Below are positions 15,439 to 23,859 of a stretch of DNA of 26,548 nucleotides, piece by piece. The position numbers and the translations under genes were made by a program. The notes beneath the pieces were generated by a model, which did no database searches, had not been told where the DNA came from, and was given only the letters and a program-made list of their open reading frames with translations. The DNA is from Salinisphaera sp. UBA6602 (GTDB lineage: Bacteria > Pseudomonadota > Gammaproteobacteria > Nevskiales > Salinisphaeraceae), in contig DJIE01000091.1 in assembly GCA_002433465.1 (NCBI GenBank), positions 1 through 26,548 on the forward strand, read 5' to 3'. The first letter of the stretch is position 1. Every line of letters begins with the position of its first letter.

Positions 15439-16446
15439 TCAACCGTCTTCGGCCTCCAGGCTGTCGGCATATTCGGTGACCAGTGGCGCGGCATCGATGC
15501 CGCGCTCGCGCAGATAAGCCACGAGCACGTCGGTGCGGCCATGGGTGGCCAACACGCGGCGGGCACCGGTTTGCTCGATGGTACGGATCAGGCCCGGCCA
15601 GTCGGCGTGATCGGAGAGCACGAAGCCGCGGTCGTAGCCGCGTCGGCGGCGATTGCCGCGAATACGCATCCAGCCCGAGGCAAAACCGGTTTCGTGGTGT
15701 TTGAAGCGCCGCATCCAGCGCGAGCCGGCCGCCGACGGCGGCGCCATGACCAGCGCGCCGGCGAAATCGGCCTTGCGATCCTGGGCGCTGACCGGCTCGG
15801 TGGGTAGCATGGCAACGCCGGCCTCGCGATAGATCTCGGTCAAGGGCACCAGCGCGCCGTGCAGATAGACCGTTTCGTCGGTCAGGCGTGCCAGTTCGGC
15901 GAGCAGGCGCTGGGCCTTGCCCAGCGAGTACGAAAACAACACGCTGGTCTTGCCGGCATTCGCGTTTGCCTGCCACCAGGCACGTATATCGGCCGCCACG
16001 TCGGCGGTGTCGGCCCAGCGATACACGGGCAGCGCGAACGTGGCCTCGGTGATGAAGGTATCGCAGGGCACGACTTCGAAATCCGTGCAGGTCGGGTCGC
16101 CGTCGCGCTTGTAGTCGCCCGAGGCCACCCAGACCTCGCCGTCGACTTCTACACGGATCTGGGCCGAGCCCAGCACATGTCCGGCCGGGTGAAACGACAC
16201 GCGGGCTTCGCCAAAGCTGAGTTCGTCGCCGTACTCGATAGGCGTGAGTTCGATACCGCGGCCCAGGCGCTTGTAAAGGATGGGCGCGCTCTGTGCGGTG
16301 GCCCAGTAGTGGCCATGGCCGCTGCGGGCATGGTCGGCATGGGCATGGGTAATCAGGGCCCGCTCGACCGGCCGCCACGGGTCGATATGGAAATCCCCTG
16401 CCGCGCAGTACAGGCCCTTGTCAGTGGGTTCGATTACAGCGGCCAT
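15439..16446 (-). CDS. Ligase-associated DNA exonuclease (metallo-beta-lactamase fold)
   Basis: A 335-residue metallo-beta-lactamase/beta-CASP-like protein. The metal motif THAHADH (H34, H36, D38, H39) is followed by HPAGHVLGSAQI, SGDYKRDGDPTC and late SDHADW and THGRTD segments. These are typical of the ligase-associated exonuclease group related to SNM1/YSH1 nucleases. In many genomes it is next to an ATP-dependent DNA ligase and an Lhr-type helicase, with a proposed role in DNA repair. No such partners are seen in this window, so it stands alone here. ATG 16446 is preceded by an excellent GGGAGG ribosome site 5 bases away. Confidence 0.88.
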   Translation of the reverse strand: MAAVIEPTDKGLYCAAGDFHIDPWRPVERALITHAHADHARSGHGHYWATAQSAPILYKRLGRGIELTPIEYGDELSFGEARVSFHPAGHVLGSAQIRVEVDGEVWVASGDYKRDGDPTCTDFEVVPCDTFITEATFALPVYRWADTADVAADIRAWWQANANAGKTSVLFSYSLGKAQRLLAELARLTDETVYLHGALVPLTEIYREAGVAMLPTEPVSAQDRKADFAGALVMAPPSAAGSRWMRRFKHHETGFASGWMRIRGNRRRRGYDRGFVLSDHADWPGLIRTIEQTGARRVLATHGRTDVLVAYLRERGIDAAPLVTEYADSLEAEDG

Positions 16447-16582
16447 CGCGGTCCTCCCGGTAGTGGCAGGCGCATGCCGGCCACGCTATCGATTCAACAC
16501 CAAAACATCTGCCTGAGTCAGCTGTTTTCAGCGCCATCCAAAGAAACGCTGGCACGCGTCTGTCTTTTATTTTCAAAGGCTT

Positions 16583-16623
16583 CACGGCCGTTGGCCGTGG
16601 CGCGCGTTCATTCGCACGCGCGC
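16583..16623. terminator. Two adjacent hairpins downstream of the sulfotransferase gene
   Basis: Two perfect inverted repeats lie side by side: CACGGCC/GGCCGTG (16583-16589 and 16593-16599) and GCGCGCGT/ACGCGCGC (16600-16607 and 16616-16623). Neither is followed by a strong T-run on either strand. They may help end the minus-strand transcript of the sulfotransferase gene. The spacer 16447-16659 contains no gene that I can support. Confidence 0.35.
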
Positions 16624-16659
16624 GCTATCAACCCAAAAGTCGTCTGTTGTCATGCCGGG

Positions 16660-18465
16660 TCAATCAGTCGAGCCTGCCAGGCTTTCGCGCAGTGGGGCGA
16701 GCCACGGTTCGTAAGTCTTCCAGCGGGCCAACGAGGATTGATACACGGGCTGGCGCACCTGCCAGACACTGGCGGTACGTACGCCGCGTGCATGCCGATG
16801 AAAATCCAGGCAGCGCTCGTCCCAGTCCAGTCCGGTGAACTCGATCAGCCGCCGGCTCTGACTTTCCGGCTCGCGCACCAGATCTTCGTAGTCCACGGTG
16901 AGCATGGACAGCGGCAGGTGTTCGCACCAGTGCGCCATCAGTCGCTCGTGCTGACGATAGACGTGGCCGACATGGCTCAGATCGTAGGCAAAACGCAGGC
17001 CGCGGCTGAACAGCTGGAAATAACAGGAGAGCGCGTTGTCCATCGCATCGCGCCGACAATAGATCACCCGGGCGTTGGGCAGGATCAAGGCGATCAAACC
17101 CAGCCACAGCATGTTGAAGGGCATCTTGTCGGTCACACGAACCGCCGCCGGCGCGCGGGCTTCGAGCCCGCCGAGATAGCGCTGTGCAAGCATCGTCGCC
17201 GCTTGCGGGGTCAGTCGATCGAGGCATTCGGGGTAGCGTTTATCGCTGCCGGTGATCACCGGCAGTTCGCGCACCATGCGCCCGATATCGTTGAGTTCAC
17301 CAGCGCCATGGGCCTGCGGATGGCTGGCCACGATCTGTTCGACCAGGCTCGTACCCGAGCGCGGCATGCCCACGATCAGCAGCGGCCGTTCGCTGTCGTG
17401 GCCCATGCCCTTGTGGGCTTGGAAAAAGTCGCGCGAGCAACGGCTCAGGATGCGCTCGATACGGGCATCGAACACGCTGCGATCGAAGGGTTCACGACGC
17501 GCATGCAGCCGGTTGCCGGCCTCGAAGTGGGCAAAGGCCTGTTCGGCTGCCTTGCCCGCATCGAAATGCTGGCCCAGCGCGAAGTGCAGCTGGCTGCGTG
17601 CACGCGCGTCCAGATCCGGATCGGCGACAAGGCGTTGCATGGTGGCCAGGCGAGCGTCGGAAAAGACGTAGCGTCGATTGCTCATCAGCGCGGCATAGAC
17701 CCAGCCCAGCCCCGCGTCGAGATCCAGCGCCTGCTCGAAATGCGCCGTGGCCGCCTCGAATTGGCCCAGGCTCTGGCAGGCACTGCCCAGCCCGGCCCTG
17801 GCCTGTGCGTCATCCGGCGCCTGTGCCAGGCGCTCGGTGTAGAGCTTGGCGGCCTGTTCGTAGGCGCCGATCGCCGCCCATGCCGCGGCGAGTTCGCACT
17901 GGGTCGTGCCATCCGCCGCTGCCCGGCTTTCAGCCTCGCGTAGGCGCGCCGCCGCGCCCTCGGGGTCGCCGCGCTCGAACATCAGGTTTGCGCTGCGCAG
18001 ATAGGGGGCCAGCAACGCCGGCCGGGCACGGCAGACCTCTGCGTAGACCGCCAGTGCGGCCTCGCTGTCGCCGGCCTGGGCCAGCGCATCGCCCAGATCG
18101 AGGCCGTTTTCTGCCCGCTCGGGCTGCAGCGCCCAGGCCCGCCGAAAGGCCGCGATCGCGCCCGTGGAATCGCCCAGCGCCCGCAGCAGACCGCCCAGGC
18201 TGTGGTGATAGACCGGGTTGCTGGGCTGGTGTTCGACGGCGCGGCGCAACAGCTTGACCGCGGTATCCGGCTCGCGCTGCTGATGGGCGACGAGCGCTCG
18301 CATGCGCAGTGCTTCGGCGTAGTCCGGGTCGCGCCGTTTGATGCGTCGATAACAGCCTTCGGCCTCTGCCAGCCGACCGGCTCGATGCAGGGCCACGCCC
18401 TCGGCCAGCGCGCTAGCCTGGGCCCTGGGGCCAGCATGGGTTCGGAATGCAGCACGGCGGGTCAT
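16660..18465 (-). CDS. TPR-repeat sulfotransferase
   Basis: A 601-residue protein. Its first half (about 15-300) consists of repeated TPR-type helices (AEGVALHRAGRLAEAEGCYRR, AIAAFRRAWALQPERAE, ATAHFEQALDLDAGLGWVY and others). The second half is a sulfotransferase domain with the PAPS 5'-phosphosulfate loop GMPRSGTS (366-373) and the 3'-phosphate-binding region YCRRDAMDNALSCYF starting at 469. Such fusions transfer sulfate from PAPS, with the TPR part probably binding the acceptor; the acceptor is unknown. No PAPS-synthesis, glycan or peptide gene is nearby to suggest one. ATG 18465 has an AGGA-type ribosome site. I see no signal peptide, so the enzyme is probably cytoplasmic. Confidence 0.9.
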   Translation of the reverse strand: MTRRAAFRTHAGPRAQASALAEGVALHRAGRLAEAEGCYRRIKRRDPDYAEALRMRALVAHQQREPDTAVKLLRRAVEHQPSNPVYHHSLGGLLRALGDSTGAIAAFRRAWALQPERAENGLDLGDALAQAGDSEAALAVYAEVCRARPALLAPYLRSANLMFERGDPEGAAARLREAESRAAADGTTQCELAAAWAAIGAYEQAAKLYTERLAQAPDDAQARAGLGSACQSLGQFEAATAHFEQALDLDAGLGWVYAALMSNRRYVFSDARLATMQRLVADPDLDARARSQLHFALGQHFDAGKAAEQAFAHFEAGNRLHARREPFDRSVFDARIERILSRCSRDFFQAHKGMGHDSERPLLIVGMPRSGTSLVEQIVASHPQAHGAGELNDIGRMVRELPVITGSDKRYPECLDRLTPQAATMLAQRYLGGLEARAPAAVRVTDKMPFNMLWLGLIALILPNARVIYCRRDAMDNALSCYFQLFSRGLRFAYDLSHVGHVYRQHERLMAHWCEHLPLSMLTVDYEDLVREPESQSRRLIEFTGLDWDERCLDFHRHARGVRTASVWQVRQPVYQSSLARWKTYEPWLAPLRESLAGSTD

Positions 18466-18523
18466 CGGATCATCCTAACCTGTGGCGAAACGCCTCGCCG
18501 CCGCGTTCACAAACGCGGGGCAC

Positions 18524-18549
18524 AAAAAAGCCCCGGCGAACCGGGGCTT
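18524..18549 (-). terminator. Rho-independent terminator of the porin gene
   Basis: On the minus strand a 9-bp stem AAGCCCCGG/CCGGGGCTT with a four-base TTCG loop runs directly into a T-tract (the A-run at 18524-18529 on plus). It lies about 45 bases beyond the porin stop and is the best intrinsic terminator in the window. Confidence 0.85.
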
Positions 18550-18553
18550 CAAG

Positions 18554-18577
18554 GCGCCCGGCACGAGTGCCGGGCGC
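18554..18577. repeat. Perfect 11-bp inverted repeat just before the porin terminator
   Basis: GCGCCCGGCAC at 18554-18564 and its exact reverse complement at 18567-18577 are separated by only two bases. It lies between the porin stop codon and the intrinsic terminator. A tandem of two strong hairpins at the 3' end could protect a highly expressed porin mRNA from 3' decay (inference). Confidence 0.7.
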
Positions 18578-18593
18578 GTCATACAGCCGCGAT

Positions 18594-19997
18594 CTAGAAG
18601 TTGTAGATCGTGGAGAACTGTACGTTCTGGGCGGTGGCGTCGGTACCGCTCTGCCTTTCGTATTCGACCCGGTTGTACTCGATACCCAGCGTCAGCGGGT
18701 CCACCGGCGTATAGAGCAGGTTCACGTGCGCCGACGACGAGTTGTCGTGCAGGCCGTCGGTGCTGCCGACGAAGTCATCCGGGTTCTCGGAGTAGGCCTT
18801 GCCGTAGATGAGGTTCGTCGTGAGCGTCGAGGTGAGCTCCTGCGAGATGGTGCCGATGAAGCCGTAACGCTCGATCGCTTCCAGATCGCCGTCGCTGGTG
18901 ACATAGGCATCCGCACCGCCGGCCGGCAGATAGGCGTACTTGCCGATGCCCTTGCCATACACGCTGGAGACCATGAGCGTGGTCTTGGTGGGCAGGGTCA
19001 GCGAGCCACCGAGGTTCAGGCCGTAGCCGACCACGGAATCTTCGTCGGAATCGCCGGTGCCGGTGACGTCGTTCACGTCGGCCTTGAGATAACGGCCGAT
19101 GGCGGCGGCCTGCACGCTGAACGGGCCGTTCGAGTTCTTCAGACGAATCACCATGTCCGGCAAGGTGTTTTCCGTCCCCGTGCCGTCTTCGAGGCCACGG
19201 AAATCCGGATCGGCGTCATCGCCAGCGATCACGGTGCCGCCGCCCGGATTCTCCAGCGAGAAATCGACGCTGGTGTTGTCACCGGCATCCATGGTGTAGC
19301 GCACCTGGGCCTGGCGTTCGAACAGCTGGGCCTGCGGGCCGTAGAAGTTGAGCGTGGTGCCGTAGTTGAAGTCGGAGAAAGTGGACCAGTCGCGACCGAT
19401 CAGCCAGTTGCCGAAGGTCAGATAGGCACGACGCACGCGCGGGCCGACGCTGCCGTCAAAGCTGGAGTCGTACGGCTGACCGTAGAGATCCATTTCGATA
19501 TAGCCGCCGACGTCGCCGTATTCGGTCGGCGTGGTGGTGTGCAGGCGCAGGCGCGTCTGTTTGATGGTGGCACCCAGGTCCGCGTCGCCGGGGCGATCGG
19601 TACCCTTGCTATCCAGCGTGCCGATGGCATCGGACGGGCCGAGCGAGGCGCCGTGGTCGTCTTCGAAATCGTAGATGGCATCGAACTTGAAGTAGCCGTC
19701 GATCTTCACGTTGGTGTTGCCCACCATGAAGCCATCGCTGTCTTCGGACTTGCGCACCAGCTGCTTGTCCGAACGCGGCGATGCCTGCGTCTGCTTCATT
19801 TCTTCCTGCTGTGCCTGCAGCTCGTCAAAGCGCTGCTGCATCTGCTGGATCTGGTCACGCAGCTGCTGCATCTGCTCTTGCTGGCTCTGGGCCATGGCCG
19901 GCATGGCCGAAAACAGCAGTGGTACCGCAACGGCGGTGCCGATCGCACCACGCACAGACGCACGAACCGTGCTGGATTTGAACGTACTCGTCCCCAT
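18594..19997 (-). CDS. DcaP-like outer-membrane porin
   Basis: A 467-residue protein with a signal peptide (cleavage after AMA at about residue 36) and a Gln/Glu-rich coiled-coil at the mature N-terminus (about 38-72: QQEQMQQLRDQIQQMQQRFDELQAQQEE). A beta-barrel follows, beginning with VKIDGYFKFDAIYDFEDD and ending in a C-terminal Phe (FSTIYNF) as outer-membrane porins do. The coiled-coil plus GNWLIGRDWSTFSDF and GPQAQLFERQAQVRY segments match DcaP, a trimeric channel described in Acinetobacter for small organic acids. Its true substrate here is unknown. ATG 19997 follows a GGGAG ribosome site 8 bases upstream. It has its own terminator and a long upstream region, so it is probably monocistronic. 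Confidence 0.88.
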   Translation of the reverse strand: MGTSTFKSSTVRASVRGAIGTAVAVPLLFSAMPAMAQSQQEQMQQLRDQIQQMQQRFDELQAQQEEMKQTQASPRSDKQLVRKSEDSDGFMVGNTNVKIDGYFKFDAIYDFEDDHGASLGPSDAIGTLDSKGTDRPGDADLGATIKQTRLRLHTTTPTEYGDVGGYIEMDLYGQPYDSSFDGSVGPRVRRAYLTFGNWLIGRDWSTFSDFNYGTTLNFYGPQAQLFERQAQVRYTMDAGDNTSVDFSLENPGGGTVIAGDDADPDFRGLEDGTGTENTLPDMVIRLKNSNGPFSVQAAAIGRYLKADVNDVTGTGDSDEDSVVGYGLNLGGSLTLPTKTTLMVSSVYGKGIGKYAYLPAGGADAYVTSDGDLEAIERYGFIGTISQELTSTLTTNLIYGKAYSENPDDFVGSTDGLHDNSSSAHVNLLYTPVDPLTLGIEYNRVEYERQSGTDATAQNVQFSTIYNF

Positions 19998-20372
19998 CTC
20001 GTTTCTCCCTGAGATAAAAAGCTAGATCCCCCTGACCGTGTCCCACCACGATCCGGCTAGAGCTGTACGTTACCCTACAAACACAGGGTTTTGCCAAGCC
20101 ACTGCCGGGCGGGCGCGAACACGGCGCCAGCCGCCACAGCAAGCAAGGCGCCTGCCAACCGCGCAAGAAAACGCAATTAAAAATTAACATTTCCTTATTA
20201 TTTTCGATGAAGCAAGGCTTGTGCGGCCCCTCGGCAGCAGCGACGCGCGCCTTACGGGCACCCGGGTCGCGGTTTTGGAACGCACCGGGACTTTAGTCTC
20301 AGACGGTTACACGCACCGATCTAGAGCACGTCGTGCGCGCTGAGCGCGCGCAATGGCGCTACACTTGAACGC
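19998..20372. promoter_or_regulatory. 375-base divergent regulatory region between porin and nucleotidase
   Basis: This gene-free stretch separates the minus-strand porin from the plus-strand nucleotidase. On the minus strand TTGGCA near 20099 could be a -35 element for the porin, but I find no good -10 at the right distance. A conspicuous AT-rich tract lies at about 20165-20210 within otherwise high-GC DNA. It could bind a regulator or act as an upstream activating element. Near the nucleotidase start there is an inverted repeat TGCGCGC/GCGCGCA around 20333-20351. No short gene could be supported. Confidence 0.45.
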
Positions 20373-21263
20373 ATGGACACGCACCCCGAAAAACTGGTCA
20401 TCGGCATTTCCTCGCGCGCGCTGTTCGATCTCGAGCAAAGCCATCGCGTCTTCGAAACCGACGGCCGCGAGGCCTACTGCAACTACCAGATTGAACACGA
20501 GGAAGACGTACTGGAGCCGGGCGTCGCCTTTGGCCTGGTACGCAAGCTGCTGGCCCTGAACGAGGCAGGTAGCGAGCGCGTAGAGGTCATCCTGCTTTCG
20601 CGCAACAGCGCCGATACGGGCCTGCGGGTGTTTAATTCCATCGCCCATCACAAACTGCCGATAAGCCGAGCGGCGTTTACCAGCGGCAGTTCGCCCTATC
20701 GCTATGTGAATGCGTTCGGCGCCGATCTGTTTCTTTCTGCCGACCCGGACGACGTACGCGCTGCCCTCAAGGCCGGCTGTGCGGCTGCCACCATCGTGCC
20801 GGGCCATTCACTTGCCCACGAAGACGGCGAACTCAAGATCGCCTTCGACGGCGACGCGGTGCTGTTTTCCGACGACGCCGAACGTATCTTCAAGGAACAG
20901 GGGCTGGAAGCGTTTGCCGCCAGCGAAGTCAGCTCAGCGGGTGAACCGCTGCCGGGCGGGCCGTTCAAGGCATTCCTGGAGGCGCTGACCCGGATTCAGG
21001 CCGAATTCGACCCGGCCCATTGCCCGATTCGCACCGCGCTGGTCACGTCACGCAGCGCGCCCGCTCATGAACGCGTGATCCGTACGCTACGGGCCTGGCA
21101 TATCCGTATCGACGAAGCGCTGTTCCTGGGGGGTATGACCAAGGCCGAGTTCCTGGAAGCCTTCGGCGCCGATATTTTCTTCGACGATCAGGCAACCCAT
21201 ATCGGCAGCGCCTCGCAGCGCGTGGCCGCCGGCCATGTACCGCATGGCGTAGCTAATGAATAG
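20373..21263 (+). CDS. Cytosolic-type 5'-nucleotidase
   Basis: A 296-residue protein matching the 5'-nucleotidase family related to eukaryotic cytosolic 5'-nucleotidase I (Pfam 5-nucleotidase). Recognisable segments are LVIGISSRALFDLEQSHRVFETDG, VILLSRNSADTGLRVFNSI, FTSGSSPYRYVNAFGADLFLSAD and late FLGGMTKAEFLEAFGADIFFDDQ. The family dephosphorylates nucleoside monophosphates in the cytoplasm. It is a single gene with no co-directional partner. ATG 20373 is preceded by only a weak ribosome site. Family assignment is by overall sequence pattern; substrate specificity is not known. Confidence 0.85.
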   Translation: MDTHPEKLVIGISSRALFDLEQSHRVFETDGREAYCNYQIEHEEDVLEPGVAFGLVRKLLALNEAGSERVEVILLSRNSADTGLRVFNSIAHHKLPISRAAFTSGSSPYRYVNAFGADLFLSADPDDVRAALKAGCAAATIVPGHSLAHEDGELKIAFDGDAVLFSDDAERIFKEQGLEAFAASEVSSAGEPLPGGPFKAFLEALTRIQAEFDPAHCPIRTALVTSRSAPAHERVIRTLRAWHIRIDEALFLGGMTKAEFLEAFGADIFFDDQATHIGSASQRVAAGHVPHGVANE

Positions 21264-21285
21264 CGTACGGCTGGCGTCCTATTGA

Positions 21286-21888
21286 TCAAGCGCGCCCTTG
21301 TTGAATGCGTCGGCGGGCATCGACGATATAACGGTTGAAATCGTCGTTGATGCTGTCGACGATCGCCTGCTTGGCGTAGACCACCATAAGCTTGCGGGTG
21401 TTCAGCAGGGTGGGATAGTCGATCACCAGCAGGCATTCCACGAAGTGCCACTTCGGGTTTTCCACCTGATCGGCGGTCAGCGCCCACATACCCGCGCTCT
21501 GTGCCGGCAGCTCCACGAAATTGCGCTCGATCAGCCCGGCCTTTTCATGCCGCGTGATCACCGGATTGCGCCGCCGGGCGATGATGTCGTTGGGCCTGCG
21601 CGGCCTCACGACATCGCCGGTATCGCCGATATAGGCCAAGCTGACATGCACGTCGTCGTCGGTGATCAGGCGCACATCGCGTACCGTCACCCGTACAGCG
21701 GTGGCGTTGGCACACACGATATGCACCCGATCTTCGTCGGGCACGCTGCGCTCGGGCTGAATCAATTGCTTGAGCTTGTGCTCAAGGCTGCGATTGCGCA
21801 GCACGTAGAATACATAGACCAGAAACGACCAGATGATGAACGACGTGACGGTCGAGAATATGCTCAGCGCGATTTGGGACCAGCTCAC
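21286..21888 (-). CDS. Bitopic membrane protein of unknown function
   Basis: A protein of about 200 residues with one N-terminal transmembrane helix (SIFSTVTSFIIWSFLVYVFYVL) and a soluble domain of about 150 residues, mixed in composition and likely rich in beta strands. It contains VHIVCANATAVRVTVRDVRLITDDDVHVSLAYIG and ends in a basic, Gln-rich tail. I do not recognise the family. I prefer GTG 21888, which has GGA/AAGGA upstream; a TTG at 21912 would add eight residues. The gene converges on the nucleotidase (22-base gap) and diverges from the MtfA-like gene (68 bases), so it is its own transcription unit. Confidence 0.6.
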   Translation of the reverse strand: MSWSQIALSIFSTVTSFIIWSFLVYVFYVLRNRSLEHKLKQLIQPERSVPDEDRVHIVCANATAVRVTVRDVRLITDDDVHVSLAYIGDTGDVVRPRRPNDIIARRRNPVITRHEKAGLIERNFVELPAQSAGMWALTADQVENPKWHFVECLLVIDYPTLLNTRKLMVVYAKQAIVDSINDDFNRYIVDARRRIQQGRA

Positions 21889-21956
21889 CGGGGTTTTTCC
21901 ATCCTTATGCAATCGATAGCCTGCCGAACCGCCGCGGGCGCTCGGATCGATACCGT

Positions 21957-22772
21957 ATGAATACGGTCGCCGCGATCACCGTGCTTGTCGGCAGCCTCAT
22001 CGCGGCGGCCGGTATTATCGCCTATCCCCGCCTGCGCTTGCTCGTGCGCGCCCCGGCCCGCCTGAACGAACGCGAGCGCGCCCGGCTGTTGGCGCTGCTG
22101 CCCTGGCGTGGCCTGCTCGATGCCCGCCAGCTCGAACGCCTGCCACGGCTGGCGGCGCGGCTCGTAACCGACGTACGCTTTATCGGCTGCCAGGGGCTGG
22201 ACGTCACGCACGACATGCGTCTGGCCATTGCCGGCCAGGCCAGCCTGCTGTGTCTGGGCGCAACGCCCGGCACGTTTGCCTTGCCCGGCGAGGTGCTGAT
22301 CTATCCCGACGCCTTCTACATCCACCAGACCGAACCGGATGAAAACGGCCTCGTCGACGACCTGCCGTTGCTGGCCTCAGGCGAAGCCTGGGACGACAGC
22401 CGGGTGGTGCTGTCGTGGACCGATGTGGAAGCCGCGCTGGCCGGCGCCCCCCACAACGTTGTGCTGCACGAATTCGCCCATTTGCTGGATTTCGCCGCCC
22501 CGGCCCAGGAAGGCGCGCCACCCATGGCCGACGCCGACCGCTGGACGCATGTGTTCGGCGAAGCTTTCGAGCAGCTGCGCGAGCAGGGCTCGCCGGTCAT
22601 CGATATCTACGGCGCCCAGAACCTGGCCGAATTCTTCGCCGTCGCCGTGGAAGCCTTTTTTCAGCGCGGCGCCGAACTGGCCAGTCATCACACCGAGCTT
22701 TATCGCACGATGGCGGCATACTTCGATATCGATACCGCGCGCCAGCCACCCGCGTTCGAAGACCTATTCTGA
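21957..22772 (+). CDS. mtfA: MtfA-family zinc peptidase (M90), membrane-anchored
   Basis: A 271-residue protein with an N-terminal hydrophobic helix (about 4-23) and an MtfA/YeeI domain. The zinc-binding HEFAH (H171, E172, H175) is followed by a downstream Glu ligand in AEFFAVAVEAFF (E225). E. coli MtfA is a cytosolic peptidase that binds the glucose repressor Mlc; the version here carries a membrane anchor. Whether it interacts with a sugar regulator is unknown, since none is encoded here. The end of the gene overlaps the convergent reductase gene by 9 bases. Confidence 0.88.
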   Translation: MNTVAAITVLVGSLIAAAGIIAYPRLRLLVRAPARLNERERARLLALLPWRGLLDARQLERLPRLAARLVTDVRFIGCQGLDVTHDMRLAIAGQASLLCLGATPGTFALPGEVLIYPDAFYIHQTEPDENGLVDDLPLLASGEAWDDSRVVLSWTDVEAALAGAPHNVVLHEFAHLLDFAAPAQEGAPPMADADRWTHVFGEAFEQLREQGSPVIDIYGAQNLAEFFAVAVEAFFQRGAELASHHTELYRTMAAYFDIDTARQPPAFEDLF

Positions 22773-23825
22773 GCTGATTTCGACGCTCGAGCTGCCTGGC
22801 AGGCGCTCGACCAGCGCCTTGCCGGCGAGCCGCGAAGGCGTATAGCTGCCCCCGGCCGGCGCTTCGGCCAGCAACTGCTTCACAATCGCCAGGCTGGCAT
22901 GCACGGTTACGTTGTAGCCGTTGGCGACGTGTACCCGCGCAACCCGGTGCTCGCCACGGGCGTTGACCACTTCGCCCCAGACGTGGGTGGTGGCCTGCTC
23001 GCGTCGCGATTCGTCCGGGCCCGCAATTCTCGCGGCCCGCTTCTTGAGAAAGCTCTGCACCGGCGACAGGCCCAGCAACGGCCTGACCCAGTTCAGGCGC
23101 TGCACCTGCTTGATACGCTTCGGCGACATCGGCATATAGACTTCGATATCGTCGATGCCGGTGGTATGCCAGGCGGTCGAAATATCGCCCCAGGGGATGG
23201 TCATCGCCTGTTTCGGGCCATCGCCGAAATCGATCTCGCGCACGCTGGCGGCCAAGGGCACGGTGGTGATGCGACCATTGCGCCGGATCTTGCCGCCATC
23301 GGCGAGCCCTTCGACCGAGGTCTTGGCCGTGCCCGGCGAAAACCCCGAGCGTGAATCGAAACCCAGCGCCAGTTCGACCGCGTCCGGCATGGCCTCGGCC
23401 AGGTAGGCGGCAATACAGTCGGTCGGCACGACGTCGAAACCCACCCCACAGCAGATCACGACGCCGGCCTTCGCGGCATGATCGTGACGGCTGAACGAAT
23501 GCTCGAAGATGCTGATCTCGCCGGTAATATCCAGATAGTGCACGCCCGCGGAAATACAGGCCGCCATGGCCTGCGGGGCGGTGGCCGAGAACGGCCCGGC
23601 ACAGTGCAGCAGCACGTCGATACCATCCAGATGCGGCGCAATATCAGCGGCCTCGTGCAGGCCGAAGTCGCGATAATCCAACCCCAGCTCGTCTGCCAGC
23701 GGCGCCAGTGCCTCGGCCCGGCGGCCCGCCAGCACGGGCATCAACCCCTCGGCGACTGCCTGGCGGGCAATCAGCTCGCCGGTATAGCCATAGGCGCCGT
23801 AGATCATGAACGTCGGTTGGGTCAT
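22764..23825 (-). CDS. Saccharopine dehydrogenase-like / trans-acting enoyl reductase-type oxidoreductase
   Basis: A 353-residue protein with a Rossmann NAD(P)-binding start, MIYGAYGYTGELIARQA (G10-x2-G13-x2-G16), followed by VLLHCAGPFSATAPQAMAAC and HYLDITGE. This pattern belongs to saccharopine dehydrogenase NADP-binding proteins, including mycobacterial trans-acting enoyl reductases used on lipids. It is unlikely to be a lysine-pathway enzyme because the rest of that family's C-terminal domain is not evident. It follows the SDR gene after a 34-base gap on the same strand, so the two oxidoreductases are probably one operon. ATG 23825 has an AAGAG site upstream. Confidence 0.8.
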   Translation of the reverse strand: MTQPTFMIYGAYGYTGELIARQAVAEGLMPVLAGRRAEALAPLADELGLDYRDFGLHEAADIAPHLDGIDVLLHCAGPFSATAPQAMAACISAGVHYLDITGEISIFEHSFSRHDHAAKAGVVICCGVGFDVVPTDCIAAYLAEAMPDAVELALGFDSRSGFSPGTAKTSVEGLADGGKIRRNGRITTVPLAASVREIDFGDGPKQAMTIPWGDISTAWHTTGIDDIEVYMPMSPKRIKQVQRLNWVRPLLGLSPVQSFLKKRAARIAGPDESRREQATTHVWGEVVNARGEHRVARVHVANGYNVTVHASLAIVKQLLAEAPAGGSYTPSRLAGKALVERLPGSSSVEISSE

Positions 23826-23859
23826 CGTCGGTCTCTTGCGTGCGGCAGCGGGCCGCAGA

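Noticed and set aside
14181..15479. Plus-strand open frame (432 codons) opposite the patatin gene
   Set aside because: It is antisense to a protein with a full catalytic dyad and runs past its start into the neighbouring gene.
15859..17943. Very long plus-strand open frame (694 codons) spanning the exonuclease and sulfotransferase genes
   Set aside because: It covers two well-supported minus-strand genes and the spacer between them, and has no motif of its own.
18447..20012. Plus-strand open frame (521 codons) opposite the porin
   Set aside because: The porin on minus has a signal peptide, a coiled coil, a barrel and a terminator; the reverse frame crosses the terminator hairpins.
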